Positions 1-9,101 of a stretch of DNA of 64,000 nucleotides are shown here, piece by piece. The DNA is from Mobiluncus massiliensis (GTDB lineage: Bacteria > Actinomycetota > Actinomycetes > Actinomycetales > Actinomycetaceae): the NCBI RefSeq assembly GCF_949769255.1, contig NZ_OX458329.1, positions 2,152,030 to 2,216,029 on the forward strand. The letters run 5' to 3'. Within the stretch, counting starts at the first letter, position 1; the number at the start of each line of letters is the position of its first letter. Made by a program: the position numbers and the translations under genes. The notes under the pieces are model-generated. The model searched no databases. It was not told the origin of the DNA and saw nothing but the letters and a program-made list of their open reading frames with translations.

Positions 1-1
1 T

Positions 2-994
2 GCTTGCGTGGGGGCGATTTTAGCCCTGCAAATCACGTCTATCCTGCTACATTTGGGCGCCTTGCCGACCACCGGACCGACCTTGACTCCGGACACGACC
101 CACCTCTTTGAACCGCTGGTGAAACATTTTCCGATGGAAGCCCGCAGCGTCAGCCTCGCCCTCGCCCCGCTGCTGGCGCTGTTCCTGATTGGAAACGTCA
201 CGGTGTTCAGGCTGCACAAGTCAGCGCGCCGCAGCGTCATCGCGGGTATCGTCATGGCGTTCTTGGGTCTGACTTTCTTCCTGACCGGCGCAAACGGCGG
301 TTTCATGGACGTGGGCCGCACTATCGGGGTGAGCTTGGCGCTGCGCGGCAGTGCGCCGCTACTGCTGGCCATCGCTTTCACGCTGGGTTTCCTGGCGGTG
401 CTGGCGGAACCGGCGGTACACGTCCTGACCGAGCAGGTGCAGGAGGTCACTTCCGGGTCGGTGCGCGCCTCTGCCGTGATGGCGGCGATGGCACTAGGAG
501 TGGGCTCGGCAGTTCTGTTGTCTACGTTGCGTCTGGTGATACCCAGTTTAGAGCTGTGGCACATGCTGTTGCCGGGATATCTGGTGGCGGTCGGGTTGAC
601 GTTCGTGTCCTCAGAACTGTTCGGCGGGCTGGCTTTTGATGGCGGCGGGGTCGCGCCCGGCCCGATGCTGACCACGTTTGTGCTGGCTTTTGCCCAGGGC
701 GCGGCCGCGGGCACCCCTACTGCAGACGTGGTAGAGGACGGTTTGGGACTGATCACGATGGTCGCGCTGATGCCCCCGATTGTGTTACAGCTGCTCGGTG
801 TCGTATTCCAGGCTCGCGCCCGGCGCCGCACCAACCTGCGGAACAGCGACCCGTGGGCGAGCTCCACCCCGACTGGTGAAACCAACCGCAACTCGACCCA
901 CTCTGCTGATGCGAAATCCACCCCCCGCGCTGCTGCCGTCTCGGCAGGGCATCAACCGGCTGAAACTGGCCACGGAAAGAAGGAAAACTCATGA
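2..994 (+). CDS. DUF1538 family membrane protein (C-terminal part)
   Basis: The frame is open to the left edge, so the N-terminus is missing; about 330 residues are visible, roughly the second of the two modules typical of DUF1538 proteins. Several long hydrophobic stretches and the Gly-rich signature around FDGGGVAPGPM (near residues 215-225 of the visible part) are diagnostic. The C-terminal 60 residues are hydrophilic and probably cytoplasmic. The stop overlaps the start of the P-II-like gene by 4 nt (ATGA), so the two are translationally coupled. DUF1538 proteins are commonly paired with P-II proteins and are presumed transporters under P-II control; the substrate is unknown. Confidence 0.85.
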   Translation, partial: ACVGAILALQITSILLHLGALPTTGPTLTPDTTHLFEPLVKHFPMEARSVSLALAPLLALFLIGNVTVFRLHKSARRSVIAGIVMAFLGLTFFLTGANGGFMDVGRTIGVSLALRGSAPLLLAIAFTLGFLAVLAEPAVHVLTEQVQEVTSGSVRASAVMAAMALGVGSAVLLSTLRLVIPSLELWHMLLPGYLVAVGLTFVSSELFGGLAFDGGGVAPGPMLTTFVLAFAQGAAAGTPTADVVEDGLGLITMVALMPPIVLQLLGVVFQARARRRTNLRNSDPWASSTPTGETNRNSTHSADAKSTPRAAAVSAGHQPAETGHGKKENS

Positions 995-1302
995 TTCAGG
1001 CGATATTGACCGTTGTGGAAAAAGGCCACGCCGAAGAGGTCATCGACGCGGCGGTGCAGGCCGGCTCGCACGGCGGGACGATTATTAATGCGCGCGGTTC
1101 TGGAGTCCACGAAACCGCCACCCTGTTCGGTTTGGGGATTGAACCGGAAAAAGAGCTGGTGATAATCCTGGCCGACCAGGCGAAAGCCCCGCAGATAGTG
1201 GAAACCATCTATGAAACTCTGGAATTGCGCCAGCCCGGAAACGGCATTGTTTTCGTGCAAAACACGGTTCGCGTGCGCGGGCTTTACCAACCGACCGAGT
1301 AG
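991..1302 (+). CDS. P-II family signal protein
   Basis: A 103-residue protein with the ferredoxin-like P-II fold pattern: an N-terminal strand (ILTVVEKGHAEEVI), the Gly-rich T-loop region (GSHGGTIINARGSG) and the C-terminal strand (FVQNTVRVRGLY). It is not GlnB/GlnK proper: the uridylylated Tyr of the T-loop is absent. The start overlaps the DUF1538 stop by 4 nt, so it is probably a dedicated cytoplasmic regulator of that membrane protein, responding to a nucleotide or anion ligand. That role follows from the pairing and is an inference. Confidence 0.85.
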   Translation: MIQAILTVVEKGHAEEVIDAAVQAGSHGGTIINARGSGVHETATLFGLGIEPEKELVIILADQAKAPQIVETIYETLELRQPGNGIVFVQNTVRVRGLYQPTE

Positions 1303-1367
1303 GACCGGCAAAGCGTCCGAAACTTCCAAAGTGTCCGAAGCGTACAAAACGGGATAATACGGGCAAA

Positions 1368-1402
1368 AAATAATAGTTGGAGGAAACCTCCAACTATTAT
1401 TT
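1368..1402. terminator. Bidirectional terminator between P-II gene and carD
   Basis: Perfect 16-bp inverted repeat (1368-1383 and 1387-1402) with a 3-nt loop. A/T-rich arm ends give a U-run in both directions. It sits between two convergent genes. Confidence 0.85.
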
Positions 1403-1419
1403 GCAAAAGTTATGGTGTC

Positions 1420-1902
1420 TTAGGAAGCCAAGACTTCATCCAGACGCAACGAAGCGTCCTCTTCGTTGGTTTTCTCAGCCAAGGCCAGTTCGGAAACCAG
1501 AATCTGACGCGCCTTGGTCAGCATCCGCTTTTCGCCGGCGGACAGTCCGCGGTTCGAGTCACGGCGGGACAGGTCACGCACAACTTCGGCCACCTTGACC
1601 ACGTCGCCGGTAGCGATTTTTTCCACGTTGGCCTTGTAACGGCGCGACCAGTTGGAAGGCTCATCGGTCTTCTTGGCGCGCAACACTTCAAAGACGTGCT
1701 CCAGTCCGGCTTCATCAACCACGTCGCGCACTCCGACCATCTCTACGTTCTCAGACGGAATCTGGATGGTGAGGTCGCCTTGCGCGACACGGAGCTTGAG
1801 ATATTCGCGTTCCACACCTCCAATAACGCGGGTTGTGATCTCTTCGATCGTGGCGGCCCCATGATGGGGATAAACAACGGTTTCGCCAACCTTAAATGTC
1901 AT
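1420..1902 (-). CDS. carD: CarD-family RNA polymerase-binding regulator
   Basis: 160 residues, the usual length for actinobacterial CarD (CdnL). The N-terminal RNAP-interaction Tudor-like domain starts [15 protein letters not shown]. The C-terminal helical DNA-binding domain contains the conserved basic/Trp patch [14 protein letters not shown] (about residues 82-95). CarD binds the RNAP beta subunit and stabilises open complexes at housekeeping promoters, and is essential in mycobacteria. The ATG at 1902 starts the conserved MTFKVGE N-terminus. It stands alone here, with a strong shared terminator downstream; in many actinobacteria it adjoins ispD/ispF, but here ispF lies about 29 kb away. 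Confidence 0.95.
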   Translation of the reverse strand: MTFKVGETVVYPHHGAATIEEITTRVIGGVEREYLKLRVAQGDLTIQIPSENVEMVGVRDVVDEAGLEHVFEVLRAKKTDEPSNWSRRYKANVEKIATGDVVKVAEVVRDLSRRDSNRGLSAGEKRMLTKARQILVSELALAEKTNEEDASLRLDEVLAS

Positions 1903-2042
1903 ATTGAAAATCTCCCGTTTTTGAGGTGGATATACTTATATTATCACGATTTTGTGGTAAAGAGCAATTAAAGCTACGCTCACTTTTGGCGCAATGGCGC
2001 GAAAAAATGCCCCCCGTAGCACGAATTTTTACCGAGGTAACA

Positions 2043-2276
2043 ATGATTGAACCGAAAAGAAAAAAGAAGTCCGACCGTAAAAAAAAGCAGGGTATTGACC
2101 TAACAAACGCACCGGTAAAGCGGAAAGCAGTCAAGGCGGCACGCCGGGTGGTGGCTTCGCAAGCCGCGGATGTAGCGGCTTTGCACGGAGTCGAAGCGGA
2201 ACTGCTCGACCCGCCGGTCTATCAGGTTCGGCGGCACGGGATTTTGGCGGAGCCTTCGCGCGGCACCGAGTTCTAG
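2043..2276 (+). CDS. Small basic hypothetical protein
   Basis: 77 residues if begun at the ATG at 2043, which has a GAGGTAAC stretch just upstream; the frame stays open further upstream but lacks a better start. The N-terminal third is extremely Lys/Arg-rich (EPKRKKKSDRKKKQG) and the rest is amphipathic and Ala/Val-rich. No signal peptide or membrane segment. I do not recognise a family. The composition suggests nucleic-acid binding, but nothing else supports a function. It is divergent from carD, followed by a hairpin at 2302-2329. Confidence 0.5.
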   Translation: MIEPKRKKKSDRKKKQGIDLTNAPVKRKAVKAARRVVASQAADVAALHGVEAELLDPPVYQVRRHGILAEPSRGTEF

Positions 2277-2301
2277 AATCCGCAACGACCGGCAATTACA
2301 T

Positions 2302-2329
2302 GGGGCGCCTCGGTAAACCGAAGCGCCCC
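2302..2329 (-). terminator. Hairpin between small basic gene and gpmA
   Basis: 12-bp arms (2302-2313 / 2318-2329) with a 4-nt loop. The single imperfect pair is a G-U wobble in the minus-strand RNA, so it probably ends gpmA. It may act in both directions; neither side has a long U-run. Confidence 0.6.
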
Positions 2330-2347
2330 ACACATGTTTAAAATGAA

Positions 2348-3082
2348 CTATTTGCCCTGGTTAGCCACCGCTTTGATGGCGTCGGCAGCCGCGTCCGGAT
2401 CCAGGTAGCGGCCGTGGGCGACAGGTTTGAAGTCCTCACCCAGCTCGTAGTACAGCGGAATCCCGGTGGGGATGTTCAGGCCTGAAATCTCATCATCGCT
2501 GATGGAATCCAGGTGCTTCACAATGGCGCGCAACGAGTTGCCGTGAGCCGCCACCATGACGGTCTTGCCGGTCTTAAGGTCTGGAATGACCGCGTCTTGC
2601 CAGTAGGGCAAAGCGCGTTCCAGCACGTCCTTGAGACATTCCGAACGCGGAATCGGCTCGCCGGCGTAACGCGGATCGGCGTCCTGGCTAAACTCGGAAC
2701 CAAGCTCAATCTGGGGCGGCGGCACGTCATAGGACCGACGCCACTGCATGAACAGGTCCTCGCCGTATTCGTCACGGATAGCCTTCTTGTTCAAGCCCTG
2801 CAAGGCGCCGTAGTGCCGTTCGTTCAGCCTCCACGAGCGGCGCACCGGAATCCAGTGCCGGTCGCACGCGTCTAACGCCAGGTTGGCGGTCATAATCGCG
2901 CGGCGCAGCAGGGAGGTGTGCAGGACATCAGGCAGGATGCCTTCCTTCTTAAGTAGTTCGCCGCCGCGGGTAGCTTCGGCGCGGCCCTTTTCGCTCAAAG
3001 GCACGTCAACCCACCCGGTGAACAGGTTTTTTGCATTCCATTCGCTCTCGCCGTGGCGGAGCAGCACAAGTTTGTACGTCAT
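2348..3082 (-). CDS. gpmA: 2,3-bisphosphoglycerate-dependent phosphoglycerate mutase
   Basis: 244 residues from the ATG at 3082, near the family norm of about 248. It interconverts 3- and 2-phosphoglycerate in glycolysis. The phosphohistidine motif [10 protein letters not shown] is at residues 7-16 (His10), the acid/Arg motif [11 protein letters not shown] is mid-protein, and the second active-site His is in [10 protein letters not shown]. The frame runs 40 codons further upstream, but that stretch is not family-like and would nearly reach azlD. It lies downstream of azlCD in the same orientation, with its own gap. Confidence 0.95.
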   Translation of the reverse strand: MTYKLVLLRHGESEWNAKNLFTGWVDVPLSEKGRAEATRGGELLKKEGILPDVLHTSLLRRAIMTANLALDACDRHWIPVRRSWRLNERHYGALQGLNKKAIRDEYGEDLFMQWRRSYDVPPPQIELGSEFSQDADPRYAGEPIPRSECLKDVLERALPYWQDAVIPDLKTGKTVMVAAHGNSLRAIVKHLDSISDDEISGLNIPTGIPLYYELGEDFKPVAHGRYLDPDAAADAIKAVANQGK

Positions 3083-3164
3083 AGTTTCATTCTTCCACAG
3101 GCCTTTGCCAGTCATAGGGGCTTTTGGTCCCGGTTTTCTGGTGTGCCACGCCATTGGTGAGTGT

Positions 3165-3488
3165 TCACGAAAGGGCGGGCAAGAACCCTTGTGCGACCTC
3201 ACAAACCCACACCGTCAGTGCCGCGGCGACAGCCACAACGAACAGCGACTGACCTCGCCACGACAGCACCAGAGCCACTCCGATGCCCAACACTGCGGAA
3301 ATTAGGGAACCGGTCGAGAGGAACGCGGCGGGAATAATCATCGCGGCCAGCACCGCCCACGGCACGTAGTACAGGAAAGAATTAATCCACGGAGACTTGA
3401 TGTCCCGGCGTAACACCAGCAGCGGCAGGGCGCGCAAAGTGTATGTGACCAGCGCAGTCACCAGGATAGCTGTGGCCAGGTAGCTCAT
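3165..3488 (-). CDS. azlD: AzlD family branched-chain amino acid exporter subunit
   Basis: 107 residues, typical for AzlD, with four hydrophobic segments. The family pattern is visible in [14 protein letters not shown] near the N-terminus and [14 protein letters not shown] in the middle. It works with AzlC to export branched-chain or related amino acids and analogues across the cytoplasmic membrane. The start overlaps the azlC stop by 4 nt, so the pair is coupled. Confidence 0.9.
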   Translation of the reverse strand: MSYLATAILVTALVTYTLRALPLLVLRRDIKSPWINSFLYYVPWAVLAAMIIPAAFLSTGSLISAVLGIGVALVLSWRGQSLFVVAVAAALTVWVCEVAQGFLPALS

Positions 3489-4243
3489 AGTTCGCCCGCT
3501 TTCTCCGCTTCGCCGCCGGACAGTTCCGGGCCGGTTGCCGGCTCTTGATGCGGAAAGAACGTCGCACCCAGCCCTGCGGCCACCAGGGTGGCAATAATGA
3601 TGTGCCAGCCGGGGGACAGCTGGGACACGACCGGGGCAAAAGCGAGGGCGACTGAAGTTCCGGCCGCGATGGCCACCACGATTTTTACTTGCGAGGACTG
3701 TTTAAACGGAGGCATGACGATGGCGATAAACATGGCGTAAAGCAAAATTCCCGCCGCGTTTTCCACCGCTTTGGGCAGCGCCTCGCCCACGAACGCCCCG
3801 ACCAGGGTGCCTGACACCCAGCCCAGAATCGGCAGAATCATCGAACCCAGATAATGCGCGAAACCCACGTGAGTCCGCCCGATATTGATAGCGTAAATCT
3901 CGTCCGTGACCCCCAGCGCCATCACCATCCGCTTGAGGCTGCCGACTGGGCGGGGATTTGTACTGGTCAGGCGCTGGGACAGGGAAGTACTCATCAGCAG
4001 GTAGCGCAGGTTCACCAGCGCCGTGGTTACGGCCAGCTCCACTAGGCCGCCCTGGGCGGCGATGATGGTAGTACCAGCAAACTGGCCGGTAGAGGACATA
4101 TTGGTGAGGGAAAAGACGGCCGAGGACAGGGGCGGCAGTTTGCCTTGCGCCCAATACATGCCGATGGCGATAGAAACCGCGAAATATCCCAGCCCGATGG
4201 GAAGTCCCGCCTTGATTCCCGCGGTAAAGTCGTGTTTTGTCAC
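3485..4243 (-). CDS. azlC: AzlC family branched-chain amino acid exporter subunit
   Basis: 252 residues, a polytopic membrane protein. The conserved AzlC opening GIKAGLPIGLGYFAVSIAIG is at residues 9-28, and the internal motif ALGVTDEIYAIN marks the family. It is the large subunit of the AzlCD exporter. azlD follows with a 4-nt overlap and cysS ends 21 nt upstream, so cysS-azlC-azlD may be one transcript. Substrate is inferred from family only. Confidence 0.92.
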   Translation of the reverse strand: MTKHDFTAGIKAGLPIGLGYFAVSIAIGMYWAQGKLPPLSSAVFSLTNMSSTGQFAGTTIIAAQGGLVELAVTTALVNLRYLLMSTSLSQRLTSTNPRPVGSLKRMVMALGVTDEIYAINIGRTHVGFAHYLGSMILPILGWVSGTLVGAFVGEALPKAVENAAGILLYAMFIAIVMPPFKQSSQVKIVVAIAAGTSVALAFAPVVSQLSPGWHIIIATLVAAGLGATFFPHQEPATGPELSGGEAEKAGEL

Positions 4244-4264
4244 AGTTTGACCTGCTTTACGGGG

Positions 4265-5785
4265 CTAACCGAACGTGACCGGGCCGCACTGGGCGCCGGC
4301 GGGGGTGTCCACCACCGGGGCGACGTGGGCTTGCAACAGGTCGCGAATCGCGTCGGCACGGTCCCAATCCCGCTGGGCTTTCGCGTCAGCACGCTGCTGC
4401 AAAAGGGCGGTGACCAGCGCTTCCAAGGTATCGTTCGAGGACTCTGCGGAGTCTGGGGTGGCGCCGGGAGTCTCGGTTGCGGGCGTTGGCGTGGCCCAAG
4501 CCGGGTCGGCCGGGTCTAAACCGAACACGTCCAGCATGGCGCGCAATTGCCGGGCGGCCTGCTGAGCCGCAGGCGTGTCCCCGCTGGCCAAGGCCGCTTT
4601 GCCGGATTTTAGGGTACGGTGCAGTGCCGGGAGGGCACCGGGAACATTCAAGTCATCGTCCAAAGCCGCCACAAAGTCATCGGGTAACTCGACCGCGGCC
4701 AGTTCGCGTTGCCGAGCGAGGTCCGGCTCGACATCGCCATAGATATTGCAAACCTCTGGAACCACCGCCCCCGCCGGGACGGACCGAGGAACTTGCTGGA
4801 GGAAACTGGTGAATTTGTCCCACAACAAAGCCGCCTGTTTCAAGGAATCCTCGGAGTATTCCAGATTCGTGCGATAGTGCGTGGTGACCACGGACATCCG
4901 CACCACCGCCGGATCCCAATCCTCCAACAGGCGGCGCACCCCGACCACGTTACCGACCGACTTCGACATTTTTTCGCCCTTCAGCGTCAGCCAGGCGTTA
5001 TGCATCCAGTAGCGGGCAAATCCCCAGCCCGCTCCGTGAGACTGCGCCATCTCGTTTTCATGGTGGGGAAAGCGCAGGTCGAGCCCGCCGCCGTGAATGT
5101 CGAACGTGTCGCCCAGGTAAGCCTGGCTCATGGCGGAGCACTCCAGGTGCCAGCCGGGACGTCCGCGTCCCCAGGGCGCGTCCCAAGCCGCATCGGCGGG
5201 TTCGTCGCCTTTTGCGGCTTTCCACAAGGCAAAGTCACGAGGGTCGCGTTTGCCCGCCTCCGTTGCAGTGTCGATTTGGGATTCGTCCTCGGTAGAAGCA
5301 AGTTCGCTGACCGGTTGGTTCGTCAGCGCGCCATAGTCCGGCAGGGACGTCACCGAGAAGTACACGTTGCCGTTCGTGTCGCTGTAGGCGTGACCCCGCT
5401 CCAACAAGCGCTCAATCAGCGCAATCTGTTGGGGAATATGCCCGGTAGCGTGCGGAGTCACGGTCGGGGGCACGGTGTTCAAAGCCCGGTAAGCAAAGTC
5501 GAATTCCCGCTCGAAATGGGCCGCCAGCTCCCACCACGGCACCCCGGCAGCGGCTGATTTAGTCAAAATCTTGTCGTCAATATCGGTGACGTTGCGCACG
5601 TAGGTCACCGCGTATCCCTGCCGGCGCAGCCAGCGTACCAGCACGTCAAAGTTCAGCGCGGCGCGCAAATGCCCCAGATGCGGAGCCCCCTGCACTGTCG
5701 GCCCGCACAGATAGAGCCCCACCTTTCCCGGCGTGACCGGCTCAAAGTCGCGGACTTCATGCGTGGCGGAATCAAAAATCTTCAT
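4265..5785 (-). CDS. cysS: Cysteinyl-tRNA synthetase
   Basis: 506 residues, class I aminoacyl-tRNA synthetase charging tRNA-Cys. The Zn-binding LCGPT (Cys27), the HIGH box as HLGH at 36-39, Cys216 in WHLECS, the HHENE motif at 241-245 and KMSKS at 272-276 are all present. The C-terminal DALR-like and anticodon-binding region is longer than in E. coli and contains an Ala/Pro/Thr-rich insert (about 425-450). A short palindrome at 5825-5840 lies 40-55 nt upstream. I saw no T-box antiterminator signature in the leader. Confidence 0.97.
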   Translation of the reverse strand: MKIFDSATHEVRDFEPVTPGKVGLYLCGPTVQGAPHLGHLRAALNFDVLVRWLRRQGYAVTYVRNVTDIDDKILTKSAAAGVPWWELAAHFEREFDFAYRALNTVPPTVTPHATGHIPQQIALIERLLERGHAYSDTNGNVYFSVTSLPDYGALTNQPVSELASTEDESQIDTATEAGKRDPRDFALWKAAKGDEPADAAWDAPWGRGRPGWHLECSAMSQAYLGDTFDIHGGGLDLRFPHHENEMAQSHGAGWGFARYWMHNAWLTLKGEKMSKSVGNVVGVRRLLEDWDPAVVRMSVVTTHYRTNLEYSEDSLKQAALLWDKFTSFLQQVPRSVPAGAVVPEVCNIYGDVEPDLARQRELAAVELPDDFVAALDDDLNVPGALPALHRTLKSGKAALASGDTPAAQQAARQLRAMLDVFGLDPADPAWATPTPATETPGATPDSAESSNDTLEALVTALLQQRADAKAQRDWDRADAIRDLLQAHVAPVVDTPAGAQCGPVTFG

Positions 5786-5824
5786 GAGCTAAGTCTACTG
5801 GCTCGACCCAGCGCGGAGTAGTTA

Positions 5825-5840
5825 TCGTGCAAATGCACGA
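5825..5840. promoter_or_regulatory. Short palindrome upstream of cysS
   Basis: TCGTGCA-AA-TGCACGA, 7-bp perfect arms around a 2-nt centre, 40-55 nt upstream of the cysS start. It could be an operator or a small leader hairpin. No regulator is identified. Confidence 0.3.
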
Positions 5841-5994
5841 GTGACCGATTGTAAACCAGATTTTGGGTTTTTCCGGGCGGCTGGGGTGCAAAACCGCAGG
5901 TAAGACCGGTTTCAATTCGTGGCAGTTGTCTCGAAACGCAGTGAAATCGGTCATTCGTGCCAGGCAAACCCGAAATCCGCGACAGTCGCCTCGC

Positions 5995-6963
5995 CTAGCC
6001 GCGCAGGGCGGCGATTTGGTACAGGGCGATGCCGGTAGCGACAGCGGCGTTCAGGGATTCCATGCGCTTATCAATCGGGATGGACACAATCTGGTCGCAG
6101 GTTTCGCGCACCAGCCGGGAAATCCCTTTGCCTTCGGAGCCGGTCACGACCACCAGGGGCTGATCCGCCAGGGTCAAAGCGGGCAAATCCACTTCTCCTC
6201 CGCCGTCCAAGCCGATAGCGAACGCCCCCTCCGCCTGCAGCTGCTGCAGAGCATGAGTCAAGTTCCGCGCTTTGGCGACCGGCACAATCGCCGCCGCCCC
6301 CGCCGAAACTTTCCACACGGCCGCGGTGACGGAAGCCGAACGATGCTCGCCAATGATGACCCCGTCAGCTCCGAACGCCGCCGCGGAACGCAGCGTCGCC
6401 CCCAGGTTGTGAGGGTCGGTGACCTGGTCTAACACAATGAACAAGGGGGGACGCTGCGGCTCGGATTTGGCCCGAGTCACCGCCCGGTCCCACAAATCCA
6501 TGACTTCGGCGTATTCGTAAGCCGCAATTTCCGCCGCGATTCCCTGATGGGTTCCTCCCGCGGTGATGCGATCCAGGTCGGCGGGGGAGCATTCTCGCAG
6601 CTCCGCCCCCGAAGCGGCCCCCCGCTGTACCACTTTGGACAGGCGCTCGTCTTTCATGAGCGTGGCGGAAACGAACAGGCGCTTTAGCGGCACTCCGGCC
6701 GCGGCGGCTTCGACTACCGGGTTGCGTCCGAAAATGATTTCGCTGTCCGTAGCGGTTGCGGGCCGGTACTTGTTTTTCGCGGCCGCTCGCTGGGTCACCC
6801 CCGAGGTGTGGGTGGCTTTGCGTTCCGCCTCCAGACGGTCGCGATAGGCCTGGTGGTAAGGGCGATTGACGGCTTTCGGGGTCGGCCCTTTGCCTTTCAA
6901 GCGGTGTCGGCGGACCCCGCCGCTGCCTTTCGGGGCGTGTGAAGCAGATTTCTTTGGACTCAT
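5995..6963 (-). CDS. rlmB: 23S rRNA (guanosine-2'-O-)-methyltransferase RlmB (TrmH family)
   Basis: 322 residues from the ATG at 6963. The first 55 or so residues are a basic, probably disordered tail common in actinobacterial homologues. A SpoU substrate-binding domain (IIFGRNPVVEAAAAG) follows, then the SPOUT methyltransferase domain with DPHNLGATLRSAAAFG, VVTGSEGKGISR and the terminal IPIDKRMESLNAAVATGI, which form the trefoil-knot SAM site. It methylates G2251 in 23S rRNA. The neighbouring cysS is its usual actinobacterial partner, here about 210 nt downstream. Confidence 0.93.
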   Translation of the reverse strand: MSPKKSASHAPKGSGGVRRHRLKGKGPTPKAVNRPYHQAYRDRLEAERKATHTSGVTQRAAAKNKYRPATATDSEIIFGRNPVVEAAAAGVPLKRLFVSATLMKDERLSKVVQRGAASGAELRECSPADLDRITAGGTHQGIAAEIAAYEYAEVMDLWDRAVTRAKSEPQRPPLFIVLDQVTDPHNLGATLRSAAAFGADGVIIGEHRSASVTAAVWKVSAGAAAIVPVAKARNLTHALQQLQAEGAFAIGLDGGGEVDLPALTLADQPLVVVTGSEGKGISRLVRETCDQIVSIPIDKRMESLNAAVATGIALYQIAALRG

Positions 6964-7031
6964 GCCGACCATTTTACCCAACGTGTTTTTGCCGGGCGCA
7001 AACTCGCGGTGTTCCCGGGGTGGGCAGGTCG

Positions 7032-7586
7032 TTAGCGTTGGTTAGGATCTGAGGCGGATCGGGTGTTGTCTGACTCTTCGGAGGTGTCAGCGGTGCGCTG
7101 CTCCAGCTCGTCGAGCAGGTCACGAATTTCCGAACGCACAAAATCGCGGGTCGCGAGCTCGGACACCGCCAAACGCAGGGCGGCAATTTCCCTGGTTAGG
7201 TATTCGGTATCGGCCAAAGTCCGGGCGGCCTGCTGGCGGTCCTGTTCGGCGATGACCCGGTCGCGGTCGTCCTGCCGGTTTTGCGCAAACATAATGAGCG
7301 GCGCAGCGTACGAGGCTTGGGTGGAAAACATCAGGTTTAGCAGGATAAACGGGTAGGGATCCCACGGGTTATCCCCGAGAGATTGGGTCAATATCAGGTT
7401 CGCGATAATCCAGACCGCCACGAAAACCGTCATCCACAAAATGAACTTGGAAGTACCCATGAACCGGGCGGTGCTTTCCGCCACCCGAGTAAACAGCGAA
7501 CGATCCTGGGCGCCGATTTGGGAGCGGCGCCGGCGTCCGAACACTCCGCGGCGTCCTTCGGTGGGGGTCTCCAATCCCTTAGACAT
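7032..7586 (-). CDS. DUF1003 membrane protein
   Basis: 184 residues with two adjacent membrane spans (about 48-66 and 79-100). The DUF1003 signature runs from WIIANLILTQSLGDNPWDPYPF into NLMFSTQASYAAPLIMFAQNR, followed by a long C-terminal coiled coil. The start overlaps the end of the MgtE-N/CBS gene by 8 nt, implying co-translation. This pairing recurs in actinobacteria and suggests a membrane partner, perhaps the channel part, for that soluble Mg2+-sensing-like protein. The function is unproven. Confidence 0.85.
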   Translation of the reverse strand: MSKGLETPTEGRRGVFGRRRRSQIGAQDRSLFTRVAESTARFMGTSKFILWMTVFVAVWIIANLILTQSLGDNPWDPYPFILLNLMFSTQASYAAPLIMFAQNRQDDRDRVIAEQDRQQAARTLADTEYLTREIAALRLAVSELATRDFVRSEIRDLLDELEQRTADTSEESDNTRSASDPNQR

Positions 7587-9060
7587 CGGGGCTGACCTCC
7601 TTACCTGCTTCTTTACCTGTTTCCTGGGGTGTCTGTGGGGGACGGGCCGAATTTGCCGAGACGGTGCTCATCGGGTGGAGAAGGGCGGGGTCATCGTCCT
7701 CATCGCCGGGAGCGCCTTCCGCATCGTCAGAGGCCAAGGCAGAAGCGGTGTCCTGTTGTGTTTCCTCGTCTCCGGCGGCGGCTTCGGCTTCCGCAATAGC
7801 GGCTTGTTCGGCTTCGGCGCGGTCATCCCACCGCCAGTCGTCAGGCAGCAGGTGGTCCAAAACGTCGTCAACCGAGACAGCTCCCAGCAGGGAACCGGAG
7901 GTGGGTCCCACGACCGGGATAGCGGTCAGGTTATAGGTCGCCATGGTACGCGTCAGGTAGTCTACCGACCGATCCGGAGTCACGGCCTCCAGGTCAGTGT
8001 CGACAATGTTTCCCAGCATGATGTGGGGCGGTTCGCGTAAAGCTCGCTGCAGGTGAACGACCCCGATAAATTTTCCGGTGGGGGTCTCTAGGGGCGGGCG
8101 GGCAATCATCGCGATAGCGGCCAGAGCGGGGGGAATGTCTCGGCGCTGCACGTGCGCGAGCATGGTGGCGACTGTATCGTCCGGAGCCAGCACCACCGGT
8201 TCGGTGGTCATCAGACCGCCGGCCGTTTCCTCATCGTAGGCCAGCAAACGCCGCACGTCTTTCGCCTCTTCCGGCTCCATCAGTTCCAGCAGGTTCGCCG
8301 CGACTTCCTGTGGCAGTTCAGCCACCAGGTCGGCGGCATCGTCAGGCTGCATAACATCCAAAACATCGGCGGCTCGCGCCGGATCCAGGGAGGAAACAAT
8401 CTTAACCTGATCGTCCTCCTCCAACTCTTCCAGCACGTCAGCCAAGCGGCTATCGGGCAGCTGGGAAGCGACCGAAAGCATCCGCGAATCGGACAAATCG
8501 TGCAGGGCGTCAGCCATATCGGCGGGTTTCATGTCGCCCAACGTGGCCAGCAGGGAATCCGCCGCTTGATCAGCGCCCCCCACGGTCAAACCGGTGACTT
8601 CTTCGATTCCCACATGCAAGGTTTCCCCAAGCCTGGTGCGGAAAGCCCCCCGGCGGGACCGAGCCACGTAAAGTTCAGTGACAGCCCAGGTCCGGTCCTT
8701 TTGCCGCTCGATACCCAAGTCCAGAATCTGAGCCTGACCCGAACCGTCCTTCAGCGTCACAACCCGATCCAGCACGTCTTGAATCGCGCAGGTTTCCAAG
8801 GGCCGGGCCTGGAAACGGCGCAGGTTTACCAGCCCGGTCGTAATGACGGCACCGGATTTGATGGCGGTGACCCGGGTGATGGGTACGAAAACTCGGTGAG
8901 CACGCGTTACCTCCACCACTAAACCGACAGCGACAGGCGGCCGACGGTGCAGCAAAACCACCACGTCATAAACTTTTCCCACCGGATCCCCAATGGGATC
9001 GAACACGGCGGTTCCCCCTAGGCGTCCCACGAAGACGCGTTCCACTTCGTCTCTGCTCAC
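7579..9060 (-). CDS. Soluble PRC-barrel / MgtE-N / CBS protein
   Basis: 493 residues, no membrane segments. Order: PRC-barrel-like region (about 1-160), MgtE N-terminal superhelical domain (about 170-290: repeated ADVLEELEEDDQVKIV, ADVLDVMQPDDAADLV and AKDVRRLLAYDEETAGGLM), then a CBS pair (about 290-420) and an acidic disordered tail. In true MgtE the N and CBS domains gate a Mg2+ channel; that transmembrane domain is missing here. The overlapping DUF1003 membrane gene is the obvious partner. A role in divalent-cation sensing is inferred from domain content. Confidence 0.88.
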   Translation of the reverse strand: MSRDEVERVFVGRLGGTAVFDPIGDPVGKVYDVVVLLHRRPPVAVGLVVEVTRAHRVFVPITRVTAIKSGAVITTGLVNLRRFQARPLETCAIQDVLDRVVTLKDGSGQAQILDLGIERQKDRTWAVTELYVARSRRGAFRTRLGETLHVGIEEVTGLTVGGADQAADSLLATLGDMKPADMADALHDLSDSRMLSVASQLPDSRLADVLEELEEDDQVKIVSSLDPARAADVLDVMQPDDAADLVAELPQEVAANLLELMEPEEAKDVRRLLAYDEETAGGLMTTEPVVLAPDDTVATMLAHVQRRDIPPALAAIAMIARPPLETPTGKFIGVVHLQRALREPPHIMLGNIVDTDLEAVTPDRSVDYLTRTMATYNLTAIPVVGPTSGSLLGAVSVDDVLDHLLPDDWRWDDRAEAEQAAIAEAEAAAGDEETQQDTASALASDDAEGAPGDEDDDPALLHPMSTVSANSARPPQTPQETGKEAGKEVSPDV

Positions 9061-9101
9061 GTGTAAATCCTACCTGTTTGTGCCGGTAGCGGTGGGAAAC
9101 T

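Noticed and set aside
1926..2042. N-terminal extension of the small basic protein
   Set aside because: The upstream part overlaps the carD promoter region; the ATG at 2043 has the better ribosome site.
5786..5994. T-box riboswitch in the cysS leader
   Set aside because: No T-box sequence or specifier stem is visible; only a short palindrome.
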